Positions 18,759-27,229 of a stretch of DNA of 64,000 nucleotides are shown here, piece after piece. The DNA lies in NCBI RefSeq assembly GCF_003029735.1, contig NZ_KZ686268.1, positions 558,001 to 622,000 on the forward strand. Reading direction: 5' to 3'. Each line of letters opens with the position of its first letter. The stretch's first letter is position 1. The notes beneath the pieces were generated by a model. That model worked only from the letters and a program-made list of their open reading frames with translations, was not told where the DNA came from and did no database searches. Origin of the DNA: Pedobacter yulinensis. Lineage in GTDB: Bacteria > Bacteroidota > Bacteroidia > Sphingobacteriales > Sphingobacteriaceae. The position numbers were made by a program, and so were the translations under genes.

Positions 18759-19499
18759 TCAGAAACGGTAACCGATACCAACGTTCATGCGCAGCCCTGC
18801 CCATGGACCATCAAAATCGATCACAGCACCAGCCTGGTCAACCGTGGTGCGAATTTTGCCAAAAGGGAAGTCGTCCAGATCGCGGAGTTCCTGCCTGAGC
18901 GCTTCCTGTTCTTCAGGCCCAAGCGTTTGATAGCCTGTCACTTTACCTTTTGAAAAACCATAATGCGGTCCTAAAGCGGCCCAATCGAGATAGAAATTAC
19001 GCCCAAGGTGCCACTGCGCACCGATGGCCAGGCCGATCGTATAGGCAGAAAAATCTCCGCTTAGCGGAAGTACCCTTTGCTGATCATAGACAGTAAAGCG
19101 ATAGTCAACCGCAGCATCATAAAAGGCTGCGCGCAGAAAAGGTGACAGGTAAAACCCTTTGAATACGCCCTGTCCGAAGTAAAATCTTACCTGCGGTGTA
19201 ATGGCAAAGTTTCCGGTCTTCATTTCGCTGAGCTGATCGTCTTCCAGAAGATCGGCCACCGCATTAGAAAAGGGCAGGCGTCCTTTCGGTGCAACCCGAA
19301 GGCCAACCCCAACAGACGTTCGGGACGCTACGGCATGCTCAAACTCGAAAGAAATGGTTTTAAAAAGGAGTGAGCCGGCATTGAACCTGACAAGATTCCG
19401 GCCTTCTGCTTCCGGCACCGATTGCGCCAGCAGGCTGTTGCCGGGAAAGAAAGAGCCCAGCACCAACAGCAGGGAAAAGGAGGTAAAAGATTTTTTCAT
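18759..19499 (-). CDS. Outer-membrane beta-barrel protein, DUF3575-like
   Basis: A 246-residue exported protein with a signal peptide ending around SLLAQ. Alternating hydrophobic/polar strands, a Tyr/Phe-rich middle (QVRFYFGQGVFKGFYLSPF) and the C-terminal GYRF with terminal Phe are typical of small outer-membrane barrels; layout resembles DUF3575-type proteins. No enzymatic motif is seen. It is a single gene, 46 bases upstream of holB's start in the same direction, and divergent from ruvX across 122 bases. Function unknown. Confidence 0.75.
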   Translation of the reverse strand: MKKSFTSFSLLLVLGSFFPGNSLLAQSVPEAEGRNLVRFNAGSLLFKTISFEFEHAVASRTSVGVGLRVAPKGRLPFSNAVADLLEDDQLSEMKTGNFAITPQVRFYFGQGVFKGFYLSPFLRAAFYDAAVDYRFTVYDQQRVLPLSGDFSAYTIGLAIGAQWHLGRNFYLDWAALGPHYGFSKGKVTGYQTLGPEEQEALRQELRDLDDFPFGKIRTTVDQAGAVIDFDGPWAGLRMNVGIGYRF

Positions 19500-19592
19500 G
19501 ACATAGGGGTATTGGTTAATCTTTATAACCGCTACGCAGCGACACTTGTTTTTGCAATAAACACCTGACAGTCAGCCTTATTAGAAAACCCC

Positions 19593-19600
19593 TATCTTTG
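19593..19600 (+). promoter_or_regulatory. -7 promoter element of ruvX
   Basis: TATCTTTG fits the Bacteroidota -7 consensus TAnnTTTG exactly. It ends 21 bases before ATG 19622 and overlaps the TTG (19598) at which the reading frame could otherwise open, which rules that TTG out as the start. Confidence 0.75.
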
Positions 19601-19621
19601 CAGCTGAAAAAACAAAAAGGG

Positions 19622-20035
19622 ATGCCCAGAATCATGGCTTTCGATTATGGTACTAAACGCGTCGGCATTGCCGTCACAGATCCGCTGCAGATTATTGCAA
19701 CGGCTCTCGATACCGTGCATCCAAAAGACATTATTGACTACCTGCGCCGCTACGTGGAAAGGGAACCCGTAGAGGCCTTCGTGCTGGGCGATCCGATCCA
19801 GATGGACGGCAGCCCTTCTGAGTCTGCTCAGCATGTAAAGGGTTTTTCAACCTTGCTTAAAAAAGCTTTTCCTGGCATCCCGCAGCACCGGGTCGACGAG
19901 CGTTTTACCTCGAAAATGGCCCATGAAACCATGCTGCAGGGCGGTCTCAAAAAAAGTGACCGCCGCAATAAAGAAACGGTCGATGCGATTGCGGCCACCA
20001 TCATCCTGCAATATTTTATGCAAACCCTACGTTAA
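19622..20035 (+). CDS. ruvX: Holliday junction resolvase-like protein RuvX/YqgF
   Basis: A 137-residue RNase H-fold protein of the YqgF/RuvX family, implicated in pre-16S rRNA 5' processing and/or Holliday junction resolution. The start at ATG 19622 gives the family's usual beginning [15 protein letters not shown] with catalytic Asp8; VDERFTS and [10 protein letters not shown] with a second Asp are present near the C-terminus. An exact -7 element upstream supports this start. The O-methyltransferase gene follows after 12 bases and is probably co-transcribed. Confidence 0.93.
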   Translation: MPRIMAFDYGTKRVGIAVTDPLQIIATALDTVHPKDIIDYLRRYVEREPVEAFVLGDPIQMDGSPSESAQHVKGFSTLLKKAFPGIPQHRVDERFTSKMAHETMLQGGLKKSDRRNKETVDAIAATIILQYFMQTLR

Positions 20036-20047
20036 TACCCACAACAA

Positions 20048-20683
20048 ATGAACCTCATTAGCGAAGAGTTACAGGAATTGCTGCTTAAATATTGCGACCC
20101 AGAGCCGGAATTGCTGCAGCACATAGACCGGGAAACCCACCTCAAGGTTCTTCTGCCGAGGATGTTGTCTGGGCACTACCAGGGACGCACGCTGAGCATG
20201 CTGAGCAAACTGCTGCAGCCGAAGCGAATTCTGGAGATCGGCACGTACACTGGTTACGCCACCCTTTGCCTGGCCGAAGGCCTGACAGAAGACGGGATCA
20301 TTTACACAGTCGACATCAATGCGGAACTCGAAGACATGGTGCGGGACAATTTTGCCAAATCGCCGTTAAACGATAAGATCCGTTACCTGCTCGGCGACGC
20401 CGTAACAGTGATAGGCACGATTCAGGAAACCTTCGATATCGTTTTTATTGATGCCGATAAAAAAAATAACGCAACTTATTATAACCTGGTATTTGACAGC
20501 GTACGCCCGGGCGGCCTGATCATTACCGACAACGTGCTCTGGAGCGGAAAGGTCCTGAAACAGGATAATGACAAAGACACCAGACAAATTATTGATTTTA
20601 ATGACATGGTTGCCGCAGACGACCGGGTAGAAAAACTGATTCTCCCCGTACGCGACGGCCTGTTCATTGCCAAAAAACGTTAG
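20048..20683 (+). CDS. SAM-dependent O-methyltransferase (COMT-like family)
   Basis: A 211-residue class-I methyltransferase of the O-methyltransferase family 3 type (related to caffeoyl-CoA and YrrM-like enzymes). The SAM site is EIGTYTGYATLCLAEGL (about 60-76), an acidic VDINAE follows on the next strand, and the metal-binding Asp residues sit in FIDADKKN and TDNVLWSG. The acceptor substrate is unknown; YrrM homologues methylate tRNA wobble uridines, which would suit the ruvX neighbourhood, but this is only inference. Confidence 0.88.
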   Translation: MNLISEELQELLLKYCDPEPELLQHIDRETHLKVLLPRMLSGHYQGRTLSMLSKLLQPKRILEIGTYTGYATLCLAEGLTEDGIIYTVDINAELEDMVRDNFAKSPLNDKIRYLLGDAVTVIGTIQETFDIVFIDADKKNNATYYNLVFDSVRPGGLIITDNVLWSGKVLKQDNDKDTRQIIDFNDMVAADDRVEKLILPVRDGLFIAKKR

Positions 20684-20748
20684 GGCAGCGGCCTCGGGGC
20701 CTGCCAATTGTAAACCGTACCGCGCAGGCGGTACATAACCGATAACGG

Positions 20749-21444
20749 ATGAAAAAAAAACTATTCTCCTTATGCCTGTCGCTCATCATCGCCTTTGGCG
20801 TAAAAGCCCAGAGCGTACAGGACTACATTGACACCCATACTGAAATTGCACAGGCGCTGGCGCATGAGAGCAATATCCCGGCAAGCATTATTCTGGGGGT
20901 GGCCATACACGAATCGGCAGCCGGCAAAAGTAAAATTGCGCGGTACCTGAACAACCATTTCGGGGTAAAAGGACCGAACGACAACACGATGATCAATTCA
21001 TCATACCGCGATTATGACGATGATGCGGCTTCTTATGCACACTTTGTCGAGATCATGCTGACACGGTCTGCTTTCAGCCGGCTGGTTGACCGCTACGGAA
21101 AGTACGACTACCGCTCCTGGGCATACGGCATACAACGCGGGGGCTACGCGGCCAGCCGCACCTGGGCCAGCCAAGTCATCAATATTATTAAAAAATACGA
21201 GCTGTTCCGGTACGACGACAGGCCGGCCGATTATAAGGAGCCCGTTTACAAGAAAAAATACCGCACTAAAAAAAGAAGCTACGCGTCTGGCAAGGCCGTA
21301 AAGAGTGCGGGCTGGTACACGGTTAAACGCGGCGACAACCTCAATGCCCTGGCAAAGAAACGCGGTACAACAGCCCGCGCGCTGATGCAGAAAAACGGAT
21401 TGAAAAAATCTGTCCTGCAGCCTGGTCAAAAAATACGTTTGTAA
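20749..21444 (+). CDS. Secreted glucosaminidase with C-terminal LysM domain
   Basis: A 231-residue exported cell-wall hydrolase. The signal peptide ends at FGVKA (residue 20). The glucosaminidase (FlgJ-like, GH73) domain covers about 25-160 with probable catalytic Glu55 in AIHESAAG and the NNHFGVKG motif. A basic linker (KKKYRTKKRSY) leads to one LysM peptidoglycan-binding repeat (about 187-231). It cuts beta-1,4 linkages of the glycan strand in the periplasm. The next gene, 7 bases downstream, encodes a close structural relative, so the two form a tandem pair. The 65-base gap upstream contains a 7-bp hairpin (20717-20734) without a T-run. Confidence 0.9.
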   Translation: MKKKLFSLCLSLIIAFGVKAQSVQDYIDTHTEIAQALAHESNIPASIILGVAIHESAAGKSKIARYLNNHFGVKGPNDNTMINSSYRDYDDDAASYAHFVEIMLTRSAFSRLVDRYGKYDYRSWAYGIQRGGYAASRTWASQVINIIKKYELFRYDDRPADYKEPVYKKKYRTKKRSYASGKAVKSAGWYTVKRGDNLNALAKKRGTTARALMQKNGLKKSVLQPGQKIRL

Positions 21445-21451
21445 CCTGTAA

Positions 21452-22363
21452 ATGATGCTGATGCATACCCGCCGGATCCTTTTGTTGTTTGTTTTACTGG
21501 TTGCGGTCCTGAGTTCCTGTAAAACCCGGCAATACAGCCGCAACAACCGCAAAATTGAAAAGGAAGCCAACCGCAGCAACCCCAATTATCAGTCTTACAC
21601 CACCCTTAGCTACATCGAGACCTTCAGGGCCGTTGCCATTGAAGAAATGAACAGCTCGGGCATTCCGGCATCAATTACGCTTGCGCAGGGTATCATTGAA
21701 TCGGGAAGCGGCAACAGCGATCTTGCCAAATACGCCAACAATCATTTTGGCATCAAGTGTACGGTGGATTGGAAAGGAAAAACGTACTACCGCGATGACG
21801 ATCAGAAAAACGACTGTTTCAGGGTGTATAAAGACGCGCGCGAATCGTTCAGGGACCATTCGGAATTTCTGAAACGCAAGCGTTACAGTTTTCTTTTTCA
21901 GTTGGATAGAAACGACTACCGCAATTGGGCAAAAGGCCTGAAGCAGGCAGGTTATGCCACAAATCCGCGCTATCCCGACCTCCTGATCAACCTGATCGAG
22001 AAATATAGCCTGTCTCAGTACGACAGCCCGGAATCAGAAAAAGACAAAATCAGGCGTGAAGACAAGGTGTTCGCCGAAATCAACAAAAACATTCCGCAGG
22101 AGAAAAAGAAATTCACGCCTGTAGCCGACCCGCCCGAGGCGGGTCCTGTAGTAAAGGCGCCAGACACTTTACGCATACCCGCCCCTGCAGGGACGGCACA
22201 GCCAGAAACCGGGCTGCCGCGAGCAGACAAATATACCGTTCAGAGCGGCGACACGCTGTACAGCATATCGCGCAGATTCAACATCGCAATCGAAGATCTG
22301 AAGCGGCTTAACAACCTGCCTGATAACAACATCCGTCTTGGACAGGAGCTGAAAGTTAAATAG
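21452..22363 (+). CDS. Glucosaminidase-LysM lipoprotein
   Basis: A 303-residue wall hydrolase of the same architecture as its upstream neighbour but lipid-anchored: Cys23 follows the lipobox VLSSC. The glucosaminidase domain (about 52-195) has catalytic Glu83 in GIIESGSG and NNHFGIKC. A Pro/Ala-rich linker (about 215-255) precedes a single LysM (about 258-303). The two genes are 7 bases apart, presumably one transcript, and probably arose by duplication. Membrane anchoring of one and release of the other suggests division of labour between membrane-proximal and soluble periplasmic wall cleavage, which is inference. Confidence 0.9.
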   Translation: MMLMHTRRILLLFVLLVAVLSSCKTRQYSRNNRKIEKEANRSNPNYQSYTTLSYIETFRAVAIEEMNSSGIPASITLAQGIIESGSGNSDLAKYANNHFGIKCTVDWKGKTYYRDDDQKNDCFRVYKDARESFRDHSEFLKRKRYSFLFQLDRNDYRNWAKGLKQAGYATNPRYPDLLINLIEKYSLSQYDSPESEKDKIRREDKVFAEINKNIPQEKKKFTPVADPPEAGPVVKAPDTLRIPAPAGTAQPETGLPRADKYTVQSGDTLYSISRRFNIAIEDLKRLNNLPDNNIRLGQELKVK

Positions 22364-22396
22364 TGTTAAGCGACGGGGCTATTGCCGGCTATTCTG

Positions 22397-22404
22397 TATG
22401 TTTG
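22397..22404 (+). promoter_or_regulatory. -7 promoter element abutting a start codon
   Basis: TATGTTTG is an exact TAnnTTTG match and ends 5 bases before ATG 22410. The ATG at 22398 lies inside the element and cannot be the start. The predicted mRNA has almost no leader. Confidence 0.65.
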
Positions 22405-22409
22405 CAGGA

Positions 22410-23165
22410 ATGAAGTCTGTAATTGCCTGTATGATACTGCTGGGAGGATTGTTGACGCGTGCACAGGCGCAGGAAACAGTGAGGGGTCTGGTGCTCGATA
22501 AAAACAGCCGCCAGCGGCTGGCTAAGGTCTATATTTACAATGTCAGATTAGATACCGGCATCTTTAATAACGTAAAGGGCGAGTTTTCGGCCCGGGTCAG
22601 GCCCGGCGATACACTGGTGGCTGCGCTGCGCGGATATGCGGTTGATACACTGGTTTTTCGAAGCCAGAGCTCTTTATATTTCCAGCTTCAGCCTCTTGGA
22701 ATTACGTTGAAAGAAGTAGTTATCCGCGATACCGTCAGAACAGCCAAACAGCGGTACGAAGACAATTTGCGCGAATACCAGCAGGGTCTGCAGCGCGGCA
22801 GCCGTGGCAATATTTTAAATGTCGGACAGCGGGGGGCCGGCCTTGGGATCGACGCACTTTACAACCTGCTCAGCCGCCAGGGCCGGAATTCAAAACGCCT
22901 TCAGGAAATCCTGGAACGCGATTACCACGACGCCATCGTCGACTATCGCTTTAATGCCGGTTACGTGGGGCGCCTGCTGGGCATCAGCGGCTTTGAACTG
23001 AGCGACTTTATGCAGCAATATCGCCCGTCTTATACCTTTGTGCTCCAGGCAACTGATTATACCTTTGTCGAATACGTCAAAAATTCGTATGCCCGCTACC
23101 GGAAGAATCCAGCGGCTTACCGCTTGCCTCCGCTGCCCAAAGTAGAGGGGATGCCAAAAAATTGA
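22410..23165 (+). CDS. Secreted protein with carboxypeptidase-regulatory-like domain
   Basis: A 251-residue exported protein of unknown role. After the signal peptide (ending TRAQA) comes a carboxypeptidase D regulatory-like beta domain (about 22-105: VRGLVLDKNSRQRLAKVYIY, GEFSARVRPGD, LKEVVIRD), the module that also starts SusC proteins. The C-terminal half is predicted helical and rich in Arg/Tyr, with no known motif. The start at 22410 is set by the promoter element. Its stop codon overlaps the TTG of the following small gene, so they appear translationally coupled. A related protein is at 31159-31797. Confidence 0.82.
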   Translation: MKSVIACMILLGGLLTRAQAQETVRGLVLDKNSRQRLAKVYIYNVRLDTGIFNNVKGEFSARVRPGDTLVAALRGYAVDTLVFRSQSSLYFQLQPLGITLKEVVIRDTVRTAKQRYEDNLREYQQGLQRGSRGNILNVGQRGAGLGIDALYNLLSRQGRNSKRLQEILERDYHDAIVDYRFNAGYVGRLLGISGFELSDFMQQYRPSYTFVLQATDYTFVEYVKNSYARYRKNPAAYRLPPLPKVEGMPKN

Positions 23166-23500
23166 AGCCGCCGGTTCTCATTTGCCCCTGGTTACCGGCA
23201 GCCGGCATGGCACTTTTTCCGCTCATTCTGGTTAAGAGCCCACAAATGGCCGTAGACAGGACCTTGCTTAATCATGAGAAGATCCACCTGCGGCAACAAT
23301 TGGAAATGCTGGTTATTCCTTTTTACCTCGTTTACCTGGCGCTATACCTGGCAAACAGGTTACGTGGTCAGGCGCACCATACCGCTTACCGCAACATCGC
23401 CTTTGAACGGGAGGCCTTTGCGTATGATAACCATGTCAACTACCTGGATAACAGGCCCTTTTTTGCATGGTCCCGGTTTTTGCAAATTCCGAAAAAGTGA
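23162..23500 (+). CDS. Small membrane protein with HExxH metallopeptidase-like motif
   Basis: A 112-residue protein that I cannot name. It begins at TTG 23162, overlapping the previous stop codon (TTGA); an internal ATG at 23207 is the alternative. The motif NHEKIH (His38, Glu39, His42) fits the HExxH zinc-protease signature; a hydrophobic helix (about 50-66) follows, then IAFEREAFAYDN with Glu82 and Glu84, placed where a gluzincin third zinc ligand could be. The layout is reminiscent of the minimal membrane peptidase core of M48/M56 proteins, but it is far shorter than those. Proteolytic activity is inference. Confidence 0.75.
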   Translation: MKPPVLICPWLPAAGMALFPLILVKSPQMAVDRTLLNHEKIHLRQQLEMLVIPFYLVYLALYLANRLRGQAHHTAYRNIAFEREAFAYDNHVNYLDNRPFFAWSRFLQIPKK

Positions 23501-23554
23501 ATTAAATGCCATTCTGGCTTTTATTCCGAAACATTTTTCGTTTTCTTTGTAGGA

Positions 23555-24553
23555 ATGAAGCGTCTACTTCCGTTTGTAATCGTTGTTCTCAGCGTTCTTC
23601 GCGTCAGTGCCCAGGAGGCAGATACCGTCCCGATCAATACACAGGACCTCAATCTCAAGCTGAAAAAGAACCCGTTGCCTTCCCGTACCGGCAGCATCAA
23701 TTTTACACCGGTTAATATTAAACCGGTGGTTGTGAACGCAAAGGTAAACTATTGGAAAACACGTACCAATATCGGGATCAACCTGAACCAGGCTTCATTT
23801 ACCGGCAACTGGAAAGGCGGCGGTGTGAACTCGATAGCCCTGGGCGGCCTGATCAATTACCGCGCTGAATACAATAAGGAAAGTTACAGTTACGTAAGCG
23901 AGGTACTGCTTCAGTATGGCAAGATCAAAAACCGCGGTCAGCTCGAAAAGAAAACAAATGACCGTATTTTCTGGGATAACAAAGCGGCGTTGCAGTTATC
24001 AAAAAACTGGTACTTTTTCGGCTCCCTGACCTTCGAATCGCAATTCGATGACGGTTTTTCTTACAAGAAGAACGCTGCCGGCGAGGAAGTAACCGACCGC
24101 CGCATCTCTACCTTTATGGCCCCCGGCTACCTGACAGAATCGATCGGTTTCGAATACAAGCCAAGCAAGTATTTTTCTACCCGGATCGGTACAGGCACGG
24201 CAAGACAGACCTTCGTTCTTGACACCTCCATCTATGCGCCTAACGGGTTGTATTATGGTATTGAGAAGCCCAAAAAGGTTCGAAACGAACTCGCTTTCCA
24301 GGTGGTCAGCAATTTTGAAAAAGAGGTTATCAAAAATACTGTCCTGAAATGGCGGTACCAGATGTTTATTCCCTACGAGGATTTGACCCTATCTAAAATT
24401 GACCACCGGCTCGACATCGGTGTAACAGCAAAGATTAACCGGTTCATGAATACGGGCCTTACCGGCATTCTTCTGTTCGATAAAGACCAGGATGTAAAGG
24501 TGCAGGCCAGCCAGGCACTTGCCTTGGGTTTTACCTTTACGTTTCCGAGGTAG
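23555..24553 (+). CDS. DUF3078 domain protein, probable outer-membrane barrel
   Basis: A 332-residue exported protein with signal peptide MKRLLPFVIVVLSVLRVSA. From about residue 55 it matches the Bacteroidota DUF3078 family: VNYWKTRTNIGINLNQASF, FTGNWKGGGVNSIALGG and the closing LALGFTFTFPR, all strand-like, suggesting a barrel. Function unknown. A near-match -7 element (TTTCTTTG, 23542-23549) ends 5 bases before the ATG. The last 17 bases overlap the convergent sensor gene. Confidence 0.85.
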   Translation: MKRLLPFVIVVLSVLRVSAQEADTVPINTQDLNLKLKKNPLPSRTGSINFTPVNIKPVVVNAKVNYWKTRTNIGINLNQASFTGNWKGGGVNSIALGGLINYRAEYNKESYSYVSEVLLQYGKIKNRGQLEKKTNDRIFWDNKAALQLSKNWYFFGSLTFESQFDDGFSYKKNAAGEEVTDRRISTFMAPGYLTESIGFEYKPSKYFSTRIGTGTARQTFVLDTSIYAPNGLYYGIEKPKKVRNELAFQVVSNFEKEVIKNTVLKWRYQMFIPYEDLTLSKIDHRLDIGVTAKINRFMNTGLTGILLFDKDQDVKVQASQALALGFTFTFPR

Positions 24554-25649
24554 GTCCTTTCCCTGAAGAGTGGTCTACAATATCCCGTATTTTGCGATCC
24601 AGCTCATTGATAGAACGGCTCATGAGTTCAAGGTATTCTTTGTTCGCTGAACCTTCCTCCATTTTCATAAGTTCCAGCAGGCCAATGATAGAAGCCACCG
24701 GCTTGCGTATCTGGTGCGATTGCATTTCGGCAATGGTGTGCAGGAGCTGCTTCTGAACAGACAACTGCTCATCTCGTTTTACGCGTTCGCGTATATCAAT
24801 TGCGGTATAAGAAACACCCACCACACGCCCTTTATAGTTTTTGACCGGGGCATAGGTTATTTCCCGCCAGGTGTCGGGCTTGTCTGCTTTAAAAAACGTG
24901 CCCGGGTGCTGCTGTACCAATGCGCCATTAATGGCGCCAATAAAGCCTTCTATAAACTCAGGGAGGCAGTCGGAATCTATTAATTGCGTAAACAAGTGGC
25001 CTCTGCGCAGCTTTTGCCCGTAGCGGTTGGACACGAAATCCTCAAAAAGCACATTGTGGTCGAGGATCCGCTGATCGTGGTCCAGCAGCACATGAAAGCG
25101 CCTGTCTGTTTCATAGATCGCATACAGTGCCATGCGTGCATGGCTGATTGCGTCATTATCGTCCCGAAGGGTTTTCACATCGGCATGCAGGTCAAGCAGA
25201 CGCGAAATCTGCTCAGACACGGCAAACAGCGCACGTTCTTCGCGGGATGTTAAAGACCGGCTACGGGTATCCATCACAAACAGGTAACCGCTGTAGGCTG
25301 CGGTGGCAAAACGCACCGGGATACCGGCAAAGAAACGAACTGCAGCCGGGCCGCAAACCAGGCGATGGTCTTTAAATTGCGGATTCCTGGCCGTGAAATT
25401 GGCAAATGTAAGCCGGCTGTCTCCTTCCATTCCGTGCAGGAAACTGTCGACAGGCACGATCTGATCCTGGCTTATTCCTGTTGAACAGACCACCTGCGGA
25501 TTGCCTTCACCGGCAAGGCAAAACCAGGCAATGGGTGCCTGGCATGCTGTGGCGGCCAGTTCGACAAGGTCCTGGAGATGCCCGTCGCTCGTCAACTGTA
25601 CTTCAGCGTATCTTTTCGCGTTACGTGCGCGCGCCTCCCGGATATTCAT
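24537..25649 (-). CDS. GAF-PAS protein with DHp domain but no ATPase domain
   Basis: A 370-residue cytoplasmic signalling protein. A GAF domain (about 15-152) is followed by a PAS domain (about 175-290, with FKADKPDTWREITYAPV and YTAIDIRERV) and a HisKA-like dimerisation domain with His312 in SHQIRKPVASIIGLLEL. The protein ends 59 residues after that histidine start, so the catalytic HATPase domain is absent. No frameshift or remnant ATPase is seen downstream, where the DUF3078 gene overlaps by 17 bases in the opposite direction. It may take phosphate from another kinase, act as a phosphotransfer protein, or be a sensor scaffold; this is inference. Confidence 0.85.
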   Translation of the reverse strand: MNIREARARNAKRYAEVQLTSDGHLQDLVELAATACQAPIAWFCLAGEGNPQVVCSTGISQDQIVPVDSFLHGMEGDSRLTFANFTARNPQFKDHRLVCGPAAVRFFAGIPVRFATAAYSGYLFVMDTRSRSLTSREERALFAVSEQISRLLDLHADVKTLRDDNDAISHARMALYAIYETDRRFHVLLDHDQRILDHNVLFEDFVSNRYGQKLRRGHLFTQLIDSDCLPEFIEGFIGAINGALVQQHPGTFFKADKPDTWREITYAPVKNYKGRVVGVSYTAIDIRERVKRDEQLSVQKQLLHTIAEMQSHQIRKPVASIIGLLELMKMEEGSANKEYLELMSRSINELDRKIRDIVDHSSGKGPTSET

Positions 25650-25654
25650 GCAAA

Positions 25655-25662
25655 CAAATTTA
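25655..25662 (-). promoter_or_regulatory. -7 promoter element of the GAF-PAS-DHp gene
   Basis: On the minus strand the sequence is TAAATTTG, an exact consensus match. Only 5 bases separate it from ATG 25649, predicting a nearly leaderless transcript. Confidence 0.65.
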
Positions 25663-25798
25663 TAATCTAAATGCTAACTTGCCAGTGCCGGCAAAAAATT
25701 GGGTGGCTCCGCGCTTCTTTATCGGGCTCATGCCGGTAATTTCGTCCCGGCATTGATTTTCTCTGGCCCTACAGACCCTGCCTTTCTGCTAAAATTGA

Positions 25799-25806
25799 TA
25801 CATTTG
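25799..25806 (+). promoter_or_regulatory. -7 promoter element of ffh
   Basis: TACATTTG, an exact TAnnTTTG match, 35 bases upstream of ATG 25842. No clear -33 TTG is visible. Confidence 0.65.
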
Positions 25807-25841
25807 CATCCTATATCATTGATTCCATAACATTTAAATAG

Positions 25842-27179
25842 ATGTTTGATAATTTACAAGACAAGCTTGACCGTGCGTTTAAGGTTCTGAAGGGACAGGG
25901 CAGCATTACCGAGATCAACGTGGCAGAAACCATGAAAGAGATCCGGAAAGCGCTTTTAGATGCCGACGTTAACTATAAAACCGCTAAAACCTTTACCGAC
26001 GAGGTGCGACAGAAAGCGTTGGGTATGAACGTACTGACGGCCGTTTCTCCCGGGCAGCTGCTTACCAAGGTCATGAACGATGAGCTGACCGAACTGATGG
26101 GCGGCTCGGTTACTGAACTCGAAACAAAGGCAAACCCTACGATCATTCTTATTGCCGGCCTGAATGGTGCCGGTAAGACCACGTTTTCGGGCAAACTGGC
26201 CAATTTCCTGAAAAGCAAGGGCAAGAAGCCGCTGCTTGTAGCCGGCGACGTTTACCGTCCTGCGGCTATTGACCAGCTCGAAGTACTCGGCGGGCAGATT
26301 GGCACACCGGTCTATGCCAACAGGGAATCAAACGATCCGGTAGGCATTGCACTTGAAGGCATCGCTGAAGGCAAAAAGAACGGCAACAATGTCATCATCA
26401 TTGATACAGCGGGCCGCCTGGCCATCGACGAAAGCCTGATGACCGAAATATCTGAGGTCAAGGCCCGCACGCAACCGCACGAGATCCTCTTCGTGGTCGA
26501 TGCCATGACCGGCCAGGATGCTGTAAATACTGCCAAAGCGTTCAATGATCGCCTTGATTTTACCGGCGTCGTGCTGACCAAACTGGACGGCGATACACGC
26601 GGCGGTGCAGCTCTTTCCATCAAATCTGTCGTCAACAAACCGATCAAATTTATCGGTACCGGTGAGAAAATGGAAGCACTGGATGTTTTTTATCCGGACC
26701 GCATGGCCTCCAGGATTCTTGGCATGGGCGACGTTGTCTCGCTCGTTGAACGGGCGCAGCAGCAGTTTGACGAAAAAGAGGCTGCAGAACTGCAGAAAAA
26801 AATCCGTAAGAATAAGTTCGACTTCAACGACTTCTACAACCAGATCCAGCAGATCAAAAAAATGGGGAATATGAAAGACCTCATGGGCATGATCCCCGGT
26901 GTGGGCAAGATGATGAAGAATGTGGACATTGACGATGATGCTTTCAAGTCCATAGAAGCCATTATCCAGTCTATGACGCCATTCGAGCGGGAGAATCCTG
27001 ACAGCATTCAGCAGAGCCGCCGCAACCGCATTGCAAAGGGTTCTGGCAGCAAACTGGAAGAAGTAAACAAGCTGCTTAAACAATTTGAAGACATGCGTAA
27101 GGTGATGAAACAATTTTCAAACCCTGCAGCAGCTGCCCGCATGATGAAAGGCATGCCAAAAATGCCTTATGGTAAATAA
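25842..27179 (+). CDS. ffh: Signal recognition particle protein Ffh (SRP54)
   Basis: Ffh is the GTPase of the bacterial signal recognition particle; it binds signal sequences on the ribosome and delivers them to FtsY at the membrane. The 445-residue protein has the N domain (1-85), the G domain with P-loop GLNGAGKTT (106-114), DTAGR and TKLDGD motifs, and a C-terminal Met-rich M domain (about 325-445; MGMIPGVGKMMK and MRKVMKQF). The P-loop has Asn/Ala where many Ffh proteins have Gln/Ser (GLQGSGKTT), a small variation. It is monocistronic with its own promoter. Confidence 0.97.
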   Translation: MFDNLQDKLDRAFKVLKGQGSITEINVAETMKEIRKALLDADVNYKTAKTFTDEVRQKALGMNVLTAVSPGQLLTKVMNDELTELMGGSVTELETKANPTIILIAGLNGAGKTTFSGKLANFLKSKGKKPLLVAGDVYRPAAIDQLEVLGGQIGTPVYANRESNDPVGIALEGIAEGKKNGNNVIIIDTAGRLAIDESLMTEISEVKARTQPHEILFVVDAMTGQDAVNTAKAFNDRLDFTGVVLTKLDGDTRGGAALSIKSVVNKPIKFIGTGEKMEALDVFYPDRMASRILGMGDVVSLVERAQQQFDEKEAAELQKKIRKNKFDFNDFYNQIQQIKKMGNMKDLMGMIPGVGKMMKNVDIDDDAFKSIEAIIQSMTPFERENPDSIQQSRRNRIAKGSGSKLEEVNKLLKQFEDMRKVMKQFSNPAAAARMMKGMPKMPYGK

Positions 27180-27204
27180 TATTTTGGTTTAAAGTTATTT
27201 TATT

Positions 27205-27212
27205 TACATTTG
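27205..27212 (+). promoter_or_regulatory. Promoter (-33/-7) of the comM-like gene
   Basis: TACATTTG is an exact -7 match and is preceded by TTTG at 27183-27186 with an 18-base spacer, close to the Bacteroidota -33/-7 arrangement. ATG 27230 follows 17 bases later. Confidence 0.78.
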
Positions 27213-27229
27213 GGTTAAATCAACCCTGA

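Noticed and set aside
20717..20734. 7-bp hairpin between the O-methyltransferase and the glucosaminidase genes
   Set aside because: No T-run follows, so it is not an intrinsic terminator; could be chance.
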